Below the pieces are notes generated by a model. It ran no database searches and was not told the origin of the DNA. It was given only the letters and a program-made list of their open reading frames with translations. Below are positions 50,791 through 59,477 of a DNA stretch of 64,000 bases, piece by piece. Positions within the stretch are counted from its first letter, which is position 1; every line of letters begins with the position of its first letter. The position numbers and the translations under genes were made by a program. This DNA comes from Candidatus Borkfalkia ceftriaxoniphila (lineage in GTDB: Bacteria > Bacillota > Clostridia > Christensenellales > Borkfalkiaceae): positions 718,005 to 782,004 of the forward strand of contig NZ_SDOZ01000002.1 in NCBI RefSeq assembly GCF_004134775.1, written 5' to 3'.

Positions 50791-52284
50791 TTACGCTTTT
50801 TTGCTGCGTATCCACTGGCTCAGCCCGCCGACGCGAAACTGCGCGCCCTCCGAAAAGAAAGCGACTTTCTTGTTGCTCGTGCCGTAAGTCCTGAACGACA
50901 GCGCGCCCGCGCCGTCGATATAGAGCGCGCCGACGGAGCCTTCCTGTATATACGTGAACGAATATTCCGTATTTTCTTCGAGGTCCATGCGGTATTCGCA
51001 CTCGTTTACGGTTTTGCCGGGAAGGCGGTAACCGAGCGTTTTTGCCGCGGGATCGTATCCGACATAGCGGTACGCCGCCGCGTCGTCGCCGTACCCGAGC
51101 AGAATGCCGAACGGCTTTGCGCCCGTATATCGGAATTCCCCTTTTAAAAGATAACTTTCGTAGGAATCCGCCGCGTAGCGGTTGCCGACGGAAACGTCGA
51201 TCTCGGCGCGGTCGAGATCGTTTTCGTAGCCGAAATAACGCTGCAAACCGTCGGGCGCCGTCAAAGTGATCGTGTCGTCGGCGTTAAACACCATTTTATG
51301 CGCCAAGAGGTGACCGCCCCAATAGAGTTTGGAATTGTCCGAAAGCGCGTCGCGCCGATATACCCAGCCGACCAGAAACGTGCCCGCATCCCCTTCCACG
51401 ATCTTGGGAGCGTAAAAATGCTTTCCTTCCAGCCGTTTGGGCGCACCGTACCCCGAAAACTTTTCGTCGCTGACGGTGTACCAGACGGTATCCTCGGGCT
51501 GCGCCGAGTAGGTCATGAAATATTTGCCGTTCTGGTGCGTGATGTCGGCGCATTCCAGATTCCAGAATCCGTTGACGGGGTCCTCGAACACGACGCCGTT
51601 TAAAGTAATCTGCTTTAAATCGAGCGAAACGGTATATTTGATGATCTTGGGGACGCCGCCAGCGTTGGTTTCCACGGTCACGTCGAAACTTCTGGTTTTC
51701 TCGTCGTAATACGCCTGCGGGTCGCGGAAATCGCGCTGCGAATATTCGGAGGGAGGCGCGATCTCGAAATCTTTTATTTTAACGAAATTGTCCAGACTGC
51801 CGACCGACTTTGCGACCATCACCTTTTCCCACGGTTCGCCCTGCTGTTCCATATTGGGATTGTGCCCCGTATAAAAAAAGTAGTAATCTTTTTCCGCTTT
51901 GACGACGGAACCCGTGCCGATCCAATAATCCTGATCGTACAGATTGCCCGAACGCAATGCCTCGCCCTTATACTCGTAATCTATAAAATCCTTCGTATCC
52001 ACTCTGAACACGCTGTGACGCAGGCTGCCGCCCTCGTCCTGCAGATAAAAGATCGAGTAGACGCCGTTTTCATAGTACGGCATGGGATCGCCCACATATC
52101 CGTTCGCCTGCGGCGGTTTCCAGAAATACCTGTAATCGGTATTCTTTTCCTGCCCGTATTCGTCTAGCCCCGACAGATCGGATACGTCTGGCACGAGTTG
52201 TTCCTTTGTTTCCTCTCCGCCCGTGCAGGCGCACAGTGCGGTCATAAGCAATACGCACATGATCAAACTCACGATTTTCTTCAT
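50791..52284 (-). CDS. GH32-like lipoprotein (extracellular fructan hydrolase)
   Basis: A 497-residue lipoprotein; the signal peptide ends LCAC (lipobox Cys20). GH32 catalytic residues can be placed: Asp66 in VGDPMPYY, Asp188 in RDFRDPQ and Glu244 in NLECADI, each equivalent to the NDPN, RDP and EC motifs. A C-terminal beta-sandwich follows (~370-497). It probably trims fructans or sucrose-like sugars outside the cell. It starts 18 bases after the cytoplasmic GH32 gene. Confidence 0.78.
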   Translation of the reverse strand: MKKIVSLIMCVLLMTALCACTGGEETKEQLVPDVSDLSGLDEYGQEKNTDYRYFWKPPQANGYVGDPMPYYENGVYSIFYLQDEGGSLRHSVFRVDTKDFIDYEYKGEALRSGNLYDQDYWIGTGSVVKAEKDYYFFYTGHNPNMEQQGEPWEKVMVAKSVGSLDNFVKIKDFEIAPPSEYSQRDFRDPQAYYDEKTRSFDVTVETNAGGVPKIIKYTVSLDLKQITLNGVVFEDPVNGFWNLECADITHQNGKYFMTYSAQPEDTVWYTVSDEKFSGYGAPKRLEGKHFYAPKIVEGDAGTFLVGWVYRRDALSDNSKLYWGGHLLAHKMVFNADDTITLTAPDGLQRYFGYENDLDRAEIDVSVGNRYAADSYESYLLKGEFRYTGAKPFGILLGYGDDAAAYRYVGYDPAAKTLGYRLPGKTVNECEYRMDLEENTEYSFTYIQEGSVGALYIDGAGALSFRTYGTSNKKVAFFSEGAQFRVGGLSQWIRSKKA

Positions 52285-52302
52285 CTTTCCTCCTATGCCC
52301 CG

Positions 52303-53673
52303 TCAAACGGAGGCGGCGCGCAAGATCTTTATTTTTTCCGAACGCATGATTTTATAACGTTCGCATTCGATGAACACCTGCGCGCTGAACACGTCGCGGT
52401 TGTCTACGAATACTTCCAAAGAACACCTGTCGGTAAAAATTTCCACGTGAAAGGTATCGCTTCGGTACTTTCCTTTGCGTACGGCGGTGATATGATTCTT
52501 TTGCCGCTGTTCCAGCGTAAAACGGCCGTTTTCGATTTTCAAAGAGATATAGTCGTCGCCGCAGCCGAACGTGAAGAGAGAACCGCCGTTCATCTCCGCT
52601 TCTATATACGCCGTCTTGCTCATTTCGCCGCCCTCCGCGACCGTAAACCGATTGCGGAAGATATCCTTTACTTCCCGAATGGGATATTGTAAAAGCCTGC
52701 CGTTTTCCAGTACCAGATCGCGCGGGAGAGTATAGACGCCGTTGGATACGAGGCGATTATTTTTGGAAAAGGAGTTGTTGTTCCACATATCCAGCCAGGC
52801 GAGCATGATGCGGCGGCCGTTTCCGTCCTCCAACGTCTGCGGGGCGTAAAAGTCCGTGCCTTCGTCCAGACTGTCGATATGCAGAAATTCGTACGCTTTT
52901 TTTTCGAAATCGACGTTCATGACCGCGTACAGGCTCGCTTTTCCGTCGATATTGGTCAGATCTTGGTTTTTCAGCGCGACGACGGAAAAGGTCAAAACCA
53001 TTTCGCCGTTCAACCGAAAAAGATCGGGACATTCGACCATTTCGCCGAAATTCTCGTTTTCGATGGTGAATTCATATTTGAATTCGCTCATATCCCGCGA
53101 GGAATATACGAGCACCGCGCCCGCGCGCTCTTTGGTCTGCGCGCCCACCACTACGTAATAGGTGTCGCCGATGACGACGGGATTGGGATCGCGGAAGGAA
53201 CACGACGTAAAACCTTCGGGCAGCAACTCTTCCCCGATCGCCGCACGCTCGGTCTTCGTAAAGCGCACGCCGTCCGAAGAATACGCGTGATATTGCGTCT
53301 GTCTGATCACGTTTTCCCGTTCGTAATGGCGGGTATAGAGCAAGTGCAGCAGATTTTTTTCCTTGTCGATGACCGCGCCGCCCGAAAAACAGCCGCTCTC
53401 GTCGGGCGCGTCGGGCGCAAGCGCCACGGGCAGATACTCGAAATCCACGAGATTTTTGCTGCGCGCGTGCCCCCAGTGCATAGGGCCCCATTCCAGTCCG
53501 TACGGATAGTATTGGTAAAAAATGTGAAAATACCCGTCGTAATACACTAAGCCGTTCGGATCGTTGATCCAGCCGACCTGCGCGGAAAAATGATAGCGGG
53601 GCTTATAATCTTTTGAGCCTTTGTTTAAGTTTTGGCGGATATATCTGTCCGCCGATTCTTTCAAGTAATCCAT
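52303..53673 (-). CDS. GH32 sucrose-6-phosphate hydrolase / fructosidase
   Basis: A 456-residue cytoplasmic beta-fructosidase. All three GH32 hallmarks are present: Asp38 in WINDPNG (nucleophile), Asp162 in SFRDPNP (transition-state stabiliser) and Glu214 in VECPDLF (acid/base). The C-terminal beta-sandwich (~330-456) ends DRCSLEVFVDNRDVFSAQVF, typical of the family. It releases fructose for the downstream fructokinase. It stands just after an intrinsic terminator that separates it from the transport genes, so its expression may depend on read-through. Confidence 0.93.
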   Translation of the reverse strand: MDYLKESADRYIRQNLNKGSKDYKPRYHFSAQVGWINDPNGLVYYDGYFHIFYQYYPYGLEWGPMHWGHARSKNLVDFEYLPVALAPDAPDESGCFSGGAVIDKEKNLLHLLYTRHYERENVIRQTQYHAYSSDGVRFTKTERAAIGEELLPEGFTSCSFRDPNPVVIGDTYYVVVGAQTKERAGAVLVYSSRDMSEFKYEFTIENENFGEMVECPDLFRLNGEMVLTFSVVALKNQDLTNIDGKASLYAVMNVDFEKKAYEFLHIDSLDEGTDFYAPQTLEDGNGRRIMLAWLDMWNNNSFSKNNRLVSNGVYTLPRDLVLENGRLLQYPIREVKDIFRNRFTVAEGGEMSKTAYIEAEMNGGSLFTFGCGDDYISLKIENGRFTLEQRQKNHITAVRKGKYRSDTFHVEIFTDRCSLEVFVDNRDVFSAQVFIECERYKIMRSEKIKILRAASV

Positions 53674-53684
53674 AGTCCGTCTCT

Positions 53685-53730
53685 AAAAAATCAGGTTTTT
53701 TCGCCGCCTTCCGGCGGGGAAAAAACCTGA
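53685..53730 (-). terminator. Intra-operon terminator between transport and hydrolase genes
   Basis: On the minus strand TCAGGTTTTTTC (ending 53719) pairs with GAAAAAACCTGA after a GC-rich inner stem (CCGCC-GGAA-GGCGG, one mismatch below it), followed by six T (plus-strand A run 53685-53690). It lies between the CBM lipoprotein and the GH32 gene. No second promoter fits in the rest of the 68-base gap. Confidence 0.75.
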
Positions 53731-53741
53731 CCTATTCTGTT

Positions 53742-55535
53742 TTAAGTCAACTTCAAAATTTCAACGTTGGAAATTTCGATGAGATAATCCCCTTCGGTGT
53801 TGTAGCCCTGCCCGAAAGACCATACGAGTTCAAAATCCAGCGCCAGCGGAAATTCTCTGTCGGTAGTAAATTCAAACGTCTGCGCCTCGGTCGTAAGATT
53901 GCATACTTCGCTGACGGTCGGCTCGAATTTCGAGGTATCGAGTTGGTTTAAAATAAACCATGTCTTTCCCGCTTTATTGGCTTTGATCGTGAAGCGGATC
54001 TTATAGAGTGCGTCCTTTTCCAGCGTGATCTTGTTGACGAAGATCTTGTTGCCGTAATCCAGGGCGGACAATTCGTCGACACGGTAGAACATCGAACCGT
54101 CCTTTTCGTACATGGTGCCCATGCCCGACCCGATGTCCGATTCTCTGCCGTTGAAGCAATCCCATTCGCTCGCCTTGCTGTACGGGATAAATCTGTACAG
54201 CGCCTTGTCTTCCGATTTGTCGCCGACCAGTTCGGAAATTTCCCATTCGGTGACGGTGATCTCGTTGCTCGTCACGCCCGCAGAGGCGCCGCCCACATAG
54301 AATTTCATGCTGGTGTTTTCCACGTCTTTTTCGGCAAAGAAATCTTTGGTGTAGACGAATTCCTCGCCCGCCGCCAGGTTGATATTATCGTACAGTGCCC
54401 TTGCTTGATATTCGGTGACTTTATCCTCGATGCAGAATTCGCCCGACTGCGCGTTTTTCGCCGTCATTTTGAGGGTGAGGCGATATTTTTTACCTTTGAC
54501 AATATTGACGGTCGTGTCCTGCTCGAGTTTATTCGTCCAGCCCGCTTCGCCGTAGCCCGTGATCGTCGCGACAGCCTTGCCGTTCGCAAAAGCCACGCTG
54601 CCGAGCGCCGTATTGCTCATCGACATACCCGGGTTTTCCGCGGTAAAATCCGTTTTGAACACGCTTTCGGGATATTCTTCGCCCACTCTTTCCACGACTT
54701 TTACATATAAGATATCTACGACGTAACTATCGGGATTGGAGACGTCGTTCATGGAATGTTTGCCCAACTCGAAAATGAGTTGTACGTTTTCATTTTCGCC
54801 TTCGGGCACGGTAAAGGTAAGTTTGTACTCCTGATATTTCGACCCCATTGCCACATTCCAGGCGCTAGAGCCGATGGGAGCCCATGCCGCCGTATCGCCG
54901 TCTTTGGTGTTATGATTTGCCAGCATATTGAACATGATATTCTGCGACGATTTCATGGTAAAGATCACGTCGTATTCGGTGCCCGCGACGGGTTTGAATT
55001 CCTGCCGCATGAGTTTGACGTCGCCAACCGCCGCGCCCGAATTTTTCACGTCGAGGCGCATGACGCCGTCCGTCAGCGCGAGCGTCGCGTCGCCCGTGCC
55101 GCTTTTGATCAGTTCCATGCCGAAATCGTCCACGTCGGAGGTGTCGGTATTTCCGAACTGATATTTTTTATAGGAGGTCTCTTCGGAAATCGATCTCGTT
55201 ACCGTCAACGTCGTGTAGGCGTTCCCTTCGTTGCCCGCCTTGTCCTTGACGGAATAGACGAGTTCATACGTCCCCTGTTTCGTCGGCGTCGTCTTTCCGT
55301 TGACGAATTCGAGGGCGGGCGTGGACGTGATCACGATCTTCGCGGTCAGATCGCCGTCCTTATCGTCCGTGGCGGTCACACCCGCGAGCGCGTCGTATTC
55401 CTTGCCCTGCTCGACGGCGGCGGCGTCTTTTACGCCCAGGATTTCGGGGTTAACTTCATCTTTCGCGCCAGAACACGCCGTAAATACGCCGAGTACGAGC
55501 AGCATTGCCAAAATGGCTGCACAAATTTTTTTCAC
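53742..55535 (-). CDS. Lipoprotein with Big/DUF5011-type domain and carbohydrate-binding modules
   Basis: A 597-residue lipoprotein (lipobox FTAC, Cys21). Residues ~30-112 are a bacterial Ig-like DUF5011 domain (GVTATDDKDGDLTAKI, GTYELVYSVKDKAGNEG). Two or three beta-sandwich modules of the CBM4/9/22 type follow, with repeated text such as VAGTEYDVIFTMKSSQ, KGKKYRLTLKMTAKN and KDALYKIRFTIKANK. It has no catalytic domain, so it probably binds glycan and holds it near the importer. It lies between the binding protein and the terminator at 53685-53730. Confidence 0.75.
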   Translation of the reverse strand: MKKICAAILAMLLVLGVFTACSGAKDEVNPEILGVKDAAAVEQGKEYDALAGVTATDDKDGDLTAKIVITSTPALEFVNGKTTPTKQGTYELVYSVKDKAGNEGNAYTTLTVTRSISEETSYKKYQFGNTDTSDVDDFGMELIKSGTGDATLALTDGVMRLDVKNSGAAVGDVKLMRQEFKPVAGTEYDVIFTMKSSQNIMFNMLANHNTKDGDTAAWAPIGSSAWNVAMGSKYQEYKLTFTVPEGENENVQLIFELGKHSMNDVSNPDSYVVDILYVKVVERVGEEYPESVFKTDFTAENPGMSMSNTALGSVAFANGKAVATITGYGEAGWTNKLEQDTTVNIVKGKKYRLTLKMTAKNAQSGEFCIEDKVTEYQARALYDNINLAAGEEFVYTKDFFAEKDVENTSMKFYVGGASAGVTSNEITVTEWEISELVGDKSEDKALYRFIPYSKASEWDCFNGRESDIGSGMGTMYEKDGSMFYRVDELSALDYGNKIFVNKITLEKDALYKIRFTIKANKAGKTWFILNQLDTSKFEPTVSEVCNLTTEAQTFEFTTDREFPLALDFELVWSFGQGYNTEGDYLIEISNVEILKLT

Positions 55536-55554
55536 TGTGATTCTCCCTTATTGT

Positions 55555-57207
55555 TTAGTCGGCCACGGAACGTTCGTAGCCGCGTTGATAAATTGCGTAC
55601 ACTTCGTCGATATGAAGCGATTTCAGATCCGCTTTATACGTTTCCCATGCAGATTTTCCGACGCCGCCGTTGCGCAGCCAGTCGATCTGCTTTTTGTTGA
55701 TATAGTCTGTGATATTCTGTTCGTACTGCGCCAGCGTGTTGATCTCTTCCAGCGTATAGATGGGGTTCGAGAACGTATCCACGTTGGACGGGACGAAAGG
55801 ATCGATATACTTTTCAAGATTTTTCACCCTAAGTTTTGCGCGCGGTTCCATGTTCAGATAATTATCCCACGTTTCCTGGGAAAGGTATGAAATTCCCATC
55901 GGCGCGTTTTTCAGGCGGAATTCGTCCGCAGTCATGCCGTCGGGTATGGGTTTTTGCACCAGCATGCCGTTTTCGTCCAATTCCTCTTCGTATACGATGC
56001 CGACGGGACCGTATACGATCTGCGCGGAAACGTACGGATCGTAATATCTGTCATAATACGTGAAGAGCACTTCGGGATTGGGGCAGTTCGCGAACACGAC
56101 CGCGAGGCACTTGGAAATTTCGGGACTGTTGGAAAGGCCGACCATCTGGTCGCCGTTCGGTCCGATGAGCGGGTTCAGATAGATATAATTTTCGGGATGC
56201 TCCACGACCGTTTCCGCCTCCCACCAATAGAACGCGCCCAGTTTTTCGACGCCCTTGCCGCTCGCCAGGAACGTTTCCTCGCTGTTTTCGAACACGTTCG
56301 TGGGGATCAGTTTGCGCTGCACCCAATCGGCGTAGTAGTTGACCGCCTGGTAATATTCGTCCAGAACCGCCATGTTCGTAACCTTTCCGTCGATGACCGT
56401 TCTGAAATCGACGTTGGCGGGGAACCCGAACGCGGCGTACAGATCCGCCTGGTTGCCCTGGAAATAGTTGTTGTAAACGAAATTGAGGGGGATCTCGTCG
56501 CTTTTTCCGTTGCCGTTCATGTCGCCCTTGAAGTATTCCAGAATTTGTCCCAACTGGTCGACGGTCAGATCGAGCCCGTCTTTGACGTCGGAAGCCTTCA
56601 AAAAGTTGATGGAACCGTCGTTGACGAGTTTTAAGAGCCAGTTTTTGTTCATAAAGAACAGATTGGGGTGCATGACGAGCCCCATTTCCTCGACGCGCGG
56701 CAGCGACCAAATTTTGCCGTCGGGCATGGTGATCGCTTTTTTCACGTCGGGGCGCTTTTCCAGGATCGCAGAGAGATTGGGCATATACTGGAGATAATCG
56801 CTGACAGCCAAAAAGGTCTTTCTGGTCGAATAGCGGATCATTTCCGCGTCCGAGAAATAGGCGTGATAGATAGAATCGGGCCAGTTTCTCTTATCCGACA
56901 TGATCAGATTTTTTTGCTCCGCATACTGCCCCGCCGACAGGTTTTGCCATTGGATATCGACGTTCGTGCTGTCCTCCAGATCGTTGAGCACTTTCATGTC
57001 GTTATAGTCGTCGGCCTGCGGGTTTTTCTGCGAAATGATGTCGTATTTCTGCGCGCCCTTTTCCGCGATGATCGGTTTGCTCGTATCCTTATACTGATAG
57101 CCGAGTTCATCGAGACTCTGCGAAGGGCCGCCCCCTCCCGCGCATCCCGCGAACGGGACGAGCGCGAACAGCAGGCACAACATTGCTACTACAAGTTTTT
57201 TTTGCAT
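55555..57207 (-). CDS. ABC transporter substrate-binding lipoprotein (LplA-like)
   Basis: A 550-residue extracellular solute-binding lipoprotein (lipobox FAGC, Cys22). The mature part carries the long-type family 1 text SDKRNWPDSIYHAYFSDAEM, DGKIWSLPRVEEMG and LYAAFGFP, like the LplA/YtcQ group. It feeds the LplBC-like permeases encoded just upstream. It is larger than the MalE-like type, as usual for this group. The ligand is probably a fructan oligosaccharide by context. Confidence 0.9.
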   Translation of the reverse strand: MQKKLVVAMLCLLFALVPFAGCAGGGGPSQSLDELGYQYKDTSKPIIAEKGAQKYDIISQKNPQADDYNDMKVLNDLEDSTNVDIQWQNLSAGQYAEQKNLIMSDKRNWPDSIYHAYFSDAEMIRYSTRKTFLAVSDYLQYMPNLSAILEKRPDVKKAITMPDGKIWSLPRVEEMGLVMHPNLFFMNKNWLLKLVNDGSINFLKASDVKDGLDLTVDQLGQILEYFKGDMNGNGKSDEIPLNFVYNNYFQGNQADLYAAFGFPANVDFRTVIDGKVTNMAVLDEYYQAVNYYADWVQRKLIPTNVFENSEETFLASGKGVEKLGAFYWWEAETVVEHPENYIYLNPLIGPNGDQMVGLSNSPEISKCLAVVFANCPNPEVLFTYYDRYYDPYVSAQIVYGPVGIVYEEELDENGMLVQKPIPDGMTADEFRLKNAPMGISYLSQETWDNYLNMEPRAKLRVKNLEKYIDPFVPSNVDTFSNPIYTLEEINTLAQYEQNITDYINKKQIDWLRNGGVGKSAWETYKADLKSLHIDEVYAIYQRGYERSVAD

Positions 57208-57234
57208 AATTTCCTCCTTTATATTTTTCTTTTA

Positions 57235-58152
57235 TTATCCTTTTAACGAACCGATCATGACGCCCTGCGAAAAATACTTCTGCACGAACGGATACAGGCA
57301 GAGTATAGGGACCGTAGAAACGATGATCGACGAGTATTTGATCTGATTCGCAAGTTTGATCTGTTCGACGATCGTATCGCTGCTGCCGCCGCCGATCGCG
57401 CCCGAGTTTTCGACGATGAGGATCTCGCGCAGCACCATTTGAAGAGGGAACAGATCCTGTTTGGTCGTGATAAAAATCAGGGCGTTGAAATAACTGTTCC
57501 AGTTGCCCACCGCGTAGAAGAGCAGCATGACGGCGATGATCGCCTGCGATATGGGCAAAACGATGCGTACAAAGGTCATAAATTCGTTGGCGCCGTCGAT
57601 TCGCGCCGCTTCTAATATGGAATCGGGAATATTCGATTCGAAATACGCCTTCGTCATGAACACGTTCCATACGTTCAGTGCCGAAGGCACGATGAGCGCC
57701 CAGCGGGTATTGATCCAGCCCAACTGCGAAACGACCAGATAAAACGGGATCAGTCCGCCGCCGAAAAACATGGTGATGATGAACAGCCAGAGAAAAAACT
57801 TTTTGAATATCATATTGGGACGGCTCAGCCCGTAGCCCGCCGCCACCGTGATGGCTAGGCTGATTGCCGTGCTCGCCACCGTATTGATAATGGTGTTCAG
57901 ATAGCCGTTCCAGATCTTATTATCCTGAAACAGCCTTTCAAAACCCGAAAACGTGATCTCGCGGGGGTAAAAGAGCACCTCTCCGTTCAATACGAGGTCG
58001 GGATCTGAAATGGAAGCGATGACCAGAAAGTACAGCGGATATACGACGATCAACGTCAAAAGCACTAAAATTGCCGTATTGACGATGTAATAAACCGTGT
58101 CGCTGTTGAGCCTGCGCCTTGCCTTTTCCGCGGTAACGGGTTTGTTATCCAT
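57235..58152 (-). CDS. Carbohydrate ABC permease (CUT1, LplC-like)
   Basis: A 305-residue permease with six helices. The EAA loop reads ILEAARIDGANEFMTFVRI and the C-terminus is QGVMIGSLKG, as in LplC/YtcP. It starts 12 bases after its partner permease and is followed by the binding-protein gene. No ATPase gene is in the operon. Confidence 0.92.
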   Translation of the reverse strand: MDNKPVTAEKARRRLNSDTVYYIVNTAILVLLTLIVVYPLYFLVIASISDPDLVLNGEVLFYPREITFSGFERLFQDNKIWNGYLNTIINTVASTAISLAITVAAGYGLSRPNMIFKKFFLWLFIITMFFGGGLIPFYLVVSQLGWINTRWALIVPSALNVWNVFMTKAYFESNIPDSILEAARIDGANEFMTFVRIVLPISQAIIAVMLLFYAVGNWNSYFNALIFITTKQDLFPLQMVLREILIVENSGAIGGGSSDTIVEQIKLANQIKYSSIIVSTVPILCLYPFVQKYFSQGVMIGSLKG

Positions 58153-58164
58153 ACCTTCTGCCTC

Positions 58165-59169
58165 CTACCACAGCGTGTTGGCGCTGAATTTTTTCGCCAG
58201 AAAATTCGCAAAGCCCAATAATACGACGTTGATGACCGAACTGAACAGCCCGATGGCGGTCGCATAGCCCGGCTGCGTATAACCCGTAAGCCCCCGCTTA
58301 TAGACGTACGTTGCCAAAATTTCCGAAGTTTCCAGATTGGCCTCGGTCTGCATCAAAAGCGCCTTTTCATGGCCCGAAGCCAAAAGCCCGCCGATCGCGA
58401 GGATCAAAAGGACCGATACCGTACCCGAGATGGCGGGGAAATCCACGCACAAAACGCGCTTGAAACGGCTCGCGCCGTCGATCTTCGCCGCCTCGTGCAG
58501 GGTCGGGTCCACGCCCGAAAGCGCCGCGATATAGATGATCGCCGACCAGCCGAACCCCTGCCATACGCCCGAGAGCGTATAAAGCGGCCGAAACGCGCCC
58601 GCTTCCAGGAAAAAAGAATACCGTTCCAGCCCCAGCGATTCCAGAACGTTGTTCACAAAGCCCGTCGTGCCGAAAAACAGATACAAGATACCTACCATAA
58701 CCACGAGCGAAATGAAGTTCGGCGCGATAAAGATTGTCTGCATCACTTTGCTCATCGACTTATTGATAGACGAATTCAATAATAGCGCTACGATAATTGG
58801 CAAAGGGAATCCGATGATAAAGCCGAGTATGTTTAAAATAAAAGTGTTTGCAATCAGTTGCCAAAAATTCGTTGCGCCGAAAAACATGGAAAAATTTTGC
58901 CAACCGATCCATATCGTGTTTGCAGATAAAAAATCGTCTCCCGGAACGTAATCCTGAAACGCGATCAGAATGCCGTACATAGGCACGTAATTGAATAAGA
59001 TCAGAAACGCGAGCGCGGGCAAGATAAATACCACGGGCACCCACGATTTTTTTTGTTTTATTCTGATTTCACTATGATTTTTACCGCCCGCCGCAACGAT
59101 GTCGCCATCTTTGAATAACTCGTCGCTGCGCGCCGCGGCTTCCCGTTCGCTTTCTCCGCTTTTCACCAT
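58165..59169 (-). CDS. Carbohydrate ABC permease (CUT1, LplB-like)
   Basis: A 334-residue permease and first gene of the fructan operon. A charged cytoplasmic N-terminus (~45 residues) precedes six helices (first at VVFILPALAFLILFNYVPM). The EAA loop is LHEAAKIDGASRFKRVLCV. GGGAGG lies upstream of the ATG at 59169. Divergent from the LacI gene. Confidence 0.93.
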   Translation of the reverse strand: MVKSGESEREAAARSDELFKDGDIVAAGGKNHSEIRIKQKKSWVPVVFILPALAFLILFNYVPMYGILIAFQDYVPGDDFLSANTIWIGWQNFSMFFGATNFWQLIANTFILNILGFIIGFPLPIIVALLLNSSINKSMSKVMQTIFIAPNFISLVVMVGILYLFFGTTGFVNNVLESLGLERYSFFLEAGAFRPLYTLSGVWQGFGWSAIIYIAALSGVDPTLHEAAKIDGASRFKRVLCVDFPAISGTVSVLLILAIGGLLASGHEKALLMQTEANLETSEILATYVYKRGLTGYTQPGYATAIGLFSSVINVVLLGFANFLAKKFSANTLW

Positions 59170-59192
59170 AGCACCTCCCTTTTTGTAGTTTT

Positions 59193-59220
59193 ATTGTATC
59201 ATAATTTATATGTTTGTCAA
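59193..59220 (-). promoter_or_regulatory. Sigma-A promoter of the fructan operon
   Basis: On the minus strand TTGACA (59215-59220), 16-base spacer, TACAAT (59193-59198). Confidence 0.7.
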
Positions 59221-59276
59221 TATTTGACCTTATTTTTGATTTTAATTCTATATTTGCACAATTTTTGAGTTGCGTA

Positions 59277-59410
59277 TTTGTGTATTTGCATATTTTTATA
59301 TCGTTTTTTCGTTATTAAATCTTGACCGCCGCAAACTAATTTGTGTATTTGCAATGTCATGCCGCGCGTTTTTTCAGAATAAAACTCTATTTTTATACAT
59401 TTACACAAAT
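59277..59410. promoter_or_regulatory. Repeated TTTGTGTATTTGCA elements in the divergent region
   Basis: TTTGTGTATTTGCA occurs at 59277-59290 and 59340-59353 (63 bases apart), and a related inverted copy (ATTTGTGTAAATG on the minus strand) covers 59398-59410, just before the -35 of the LacI gene. The 308-base region between lplB and lacI is AT-rich and holds no gene. The repeats are candidate LacI operators, though they are not good palindromes. Confidence 0.5.
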
Positions 59411-59414
59411 CTTA

Positions 59415-59443
59415 TTGACATTCTGCGCGATTCGATTTATAAT
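59415..59443 (+). promoter_or_regulatory. Consensus sigma-A promoter of the second LacI gene
   Basis: TTGACA (59415-59420), 17-base spacer, TATAAT (59438-59443): an exact consensus match. Confidence 0.88.
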
Positions 59444-59477
59444 CAAGACAAGAGAGAAAAAATCGAGGGAATTGAAA

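Noticed and set aside
59277..59353. The two TTTGTGTATTTGCA copies as the start of a CRISPR-like array
   Set aside because: Only two direct copies, 14 bases long, inside a promoter region; regulatory repeats are the simpler explanation.
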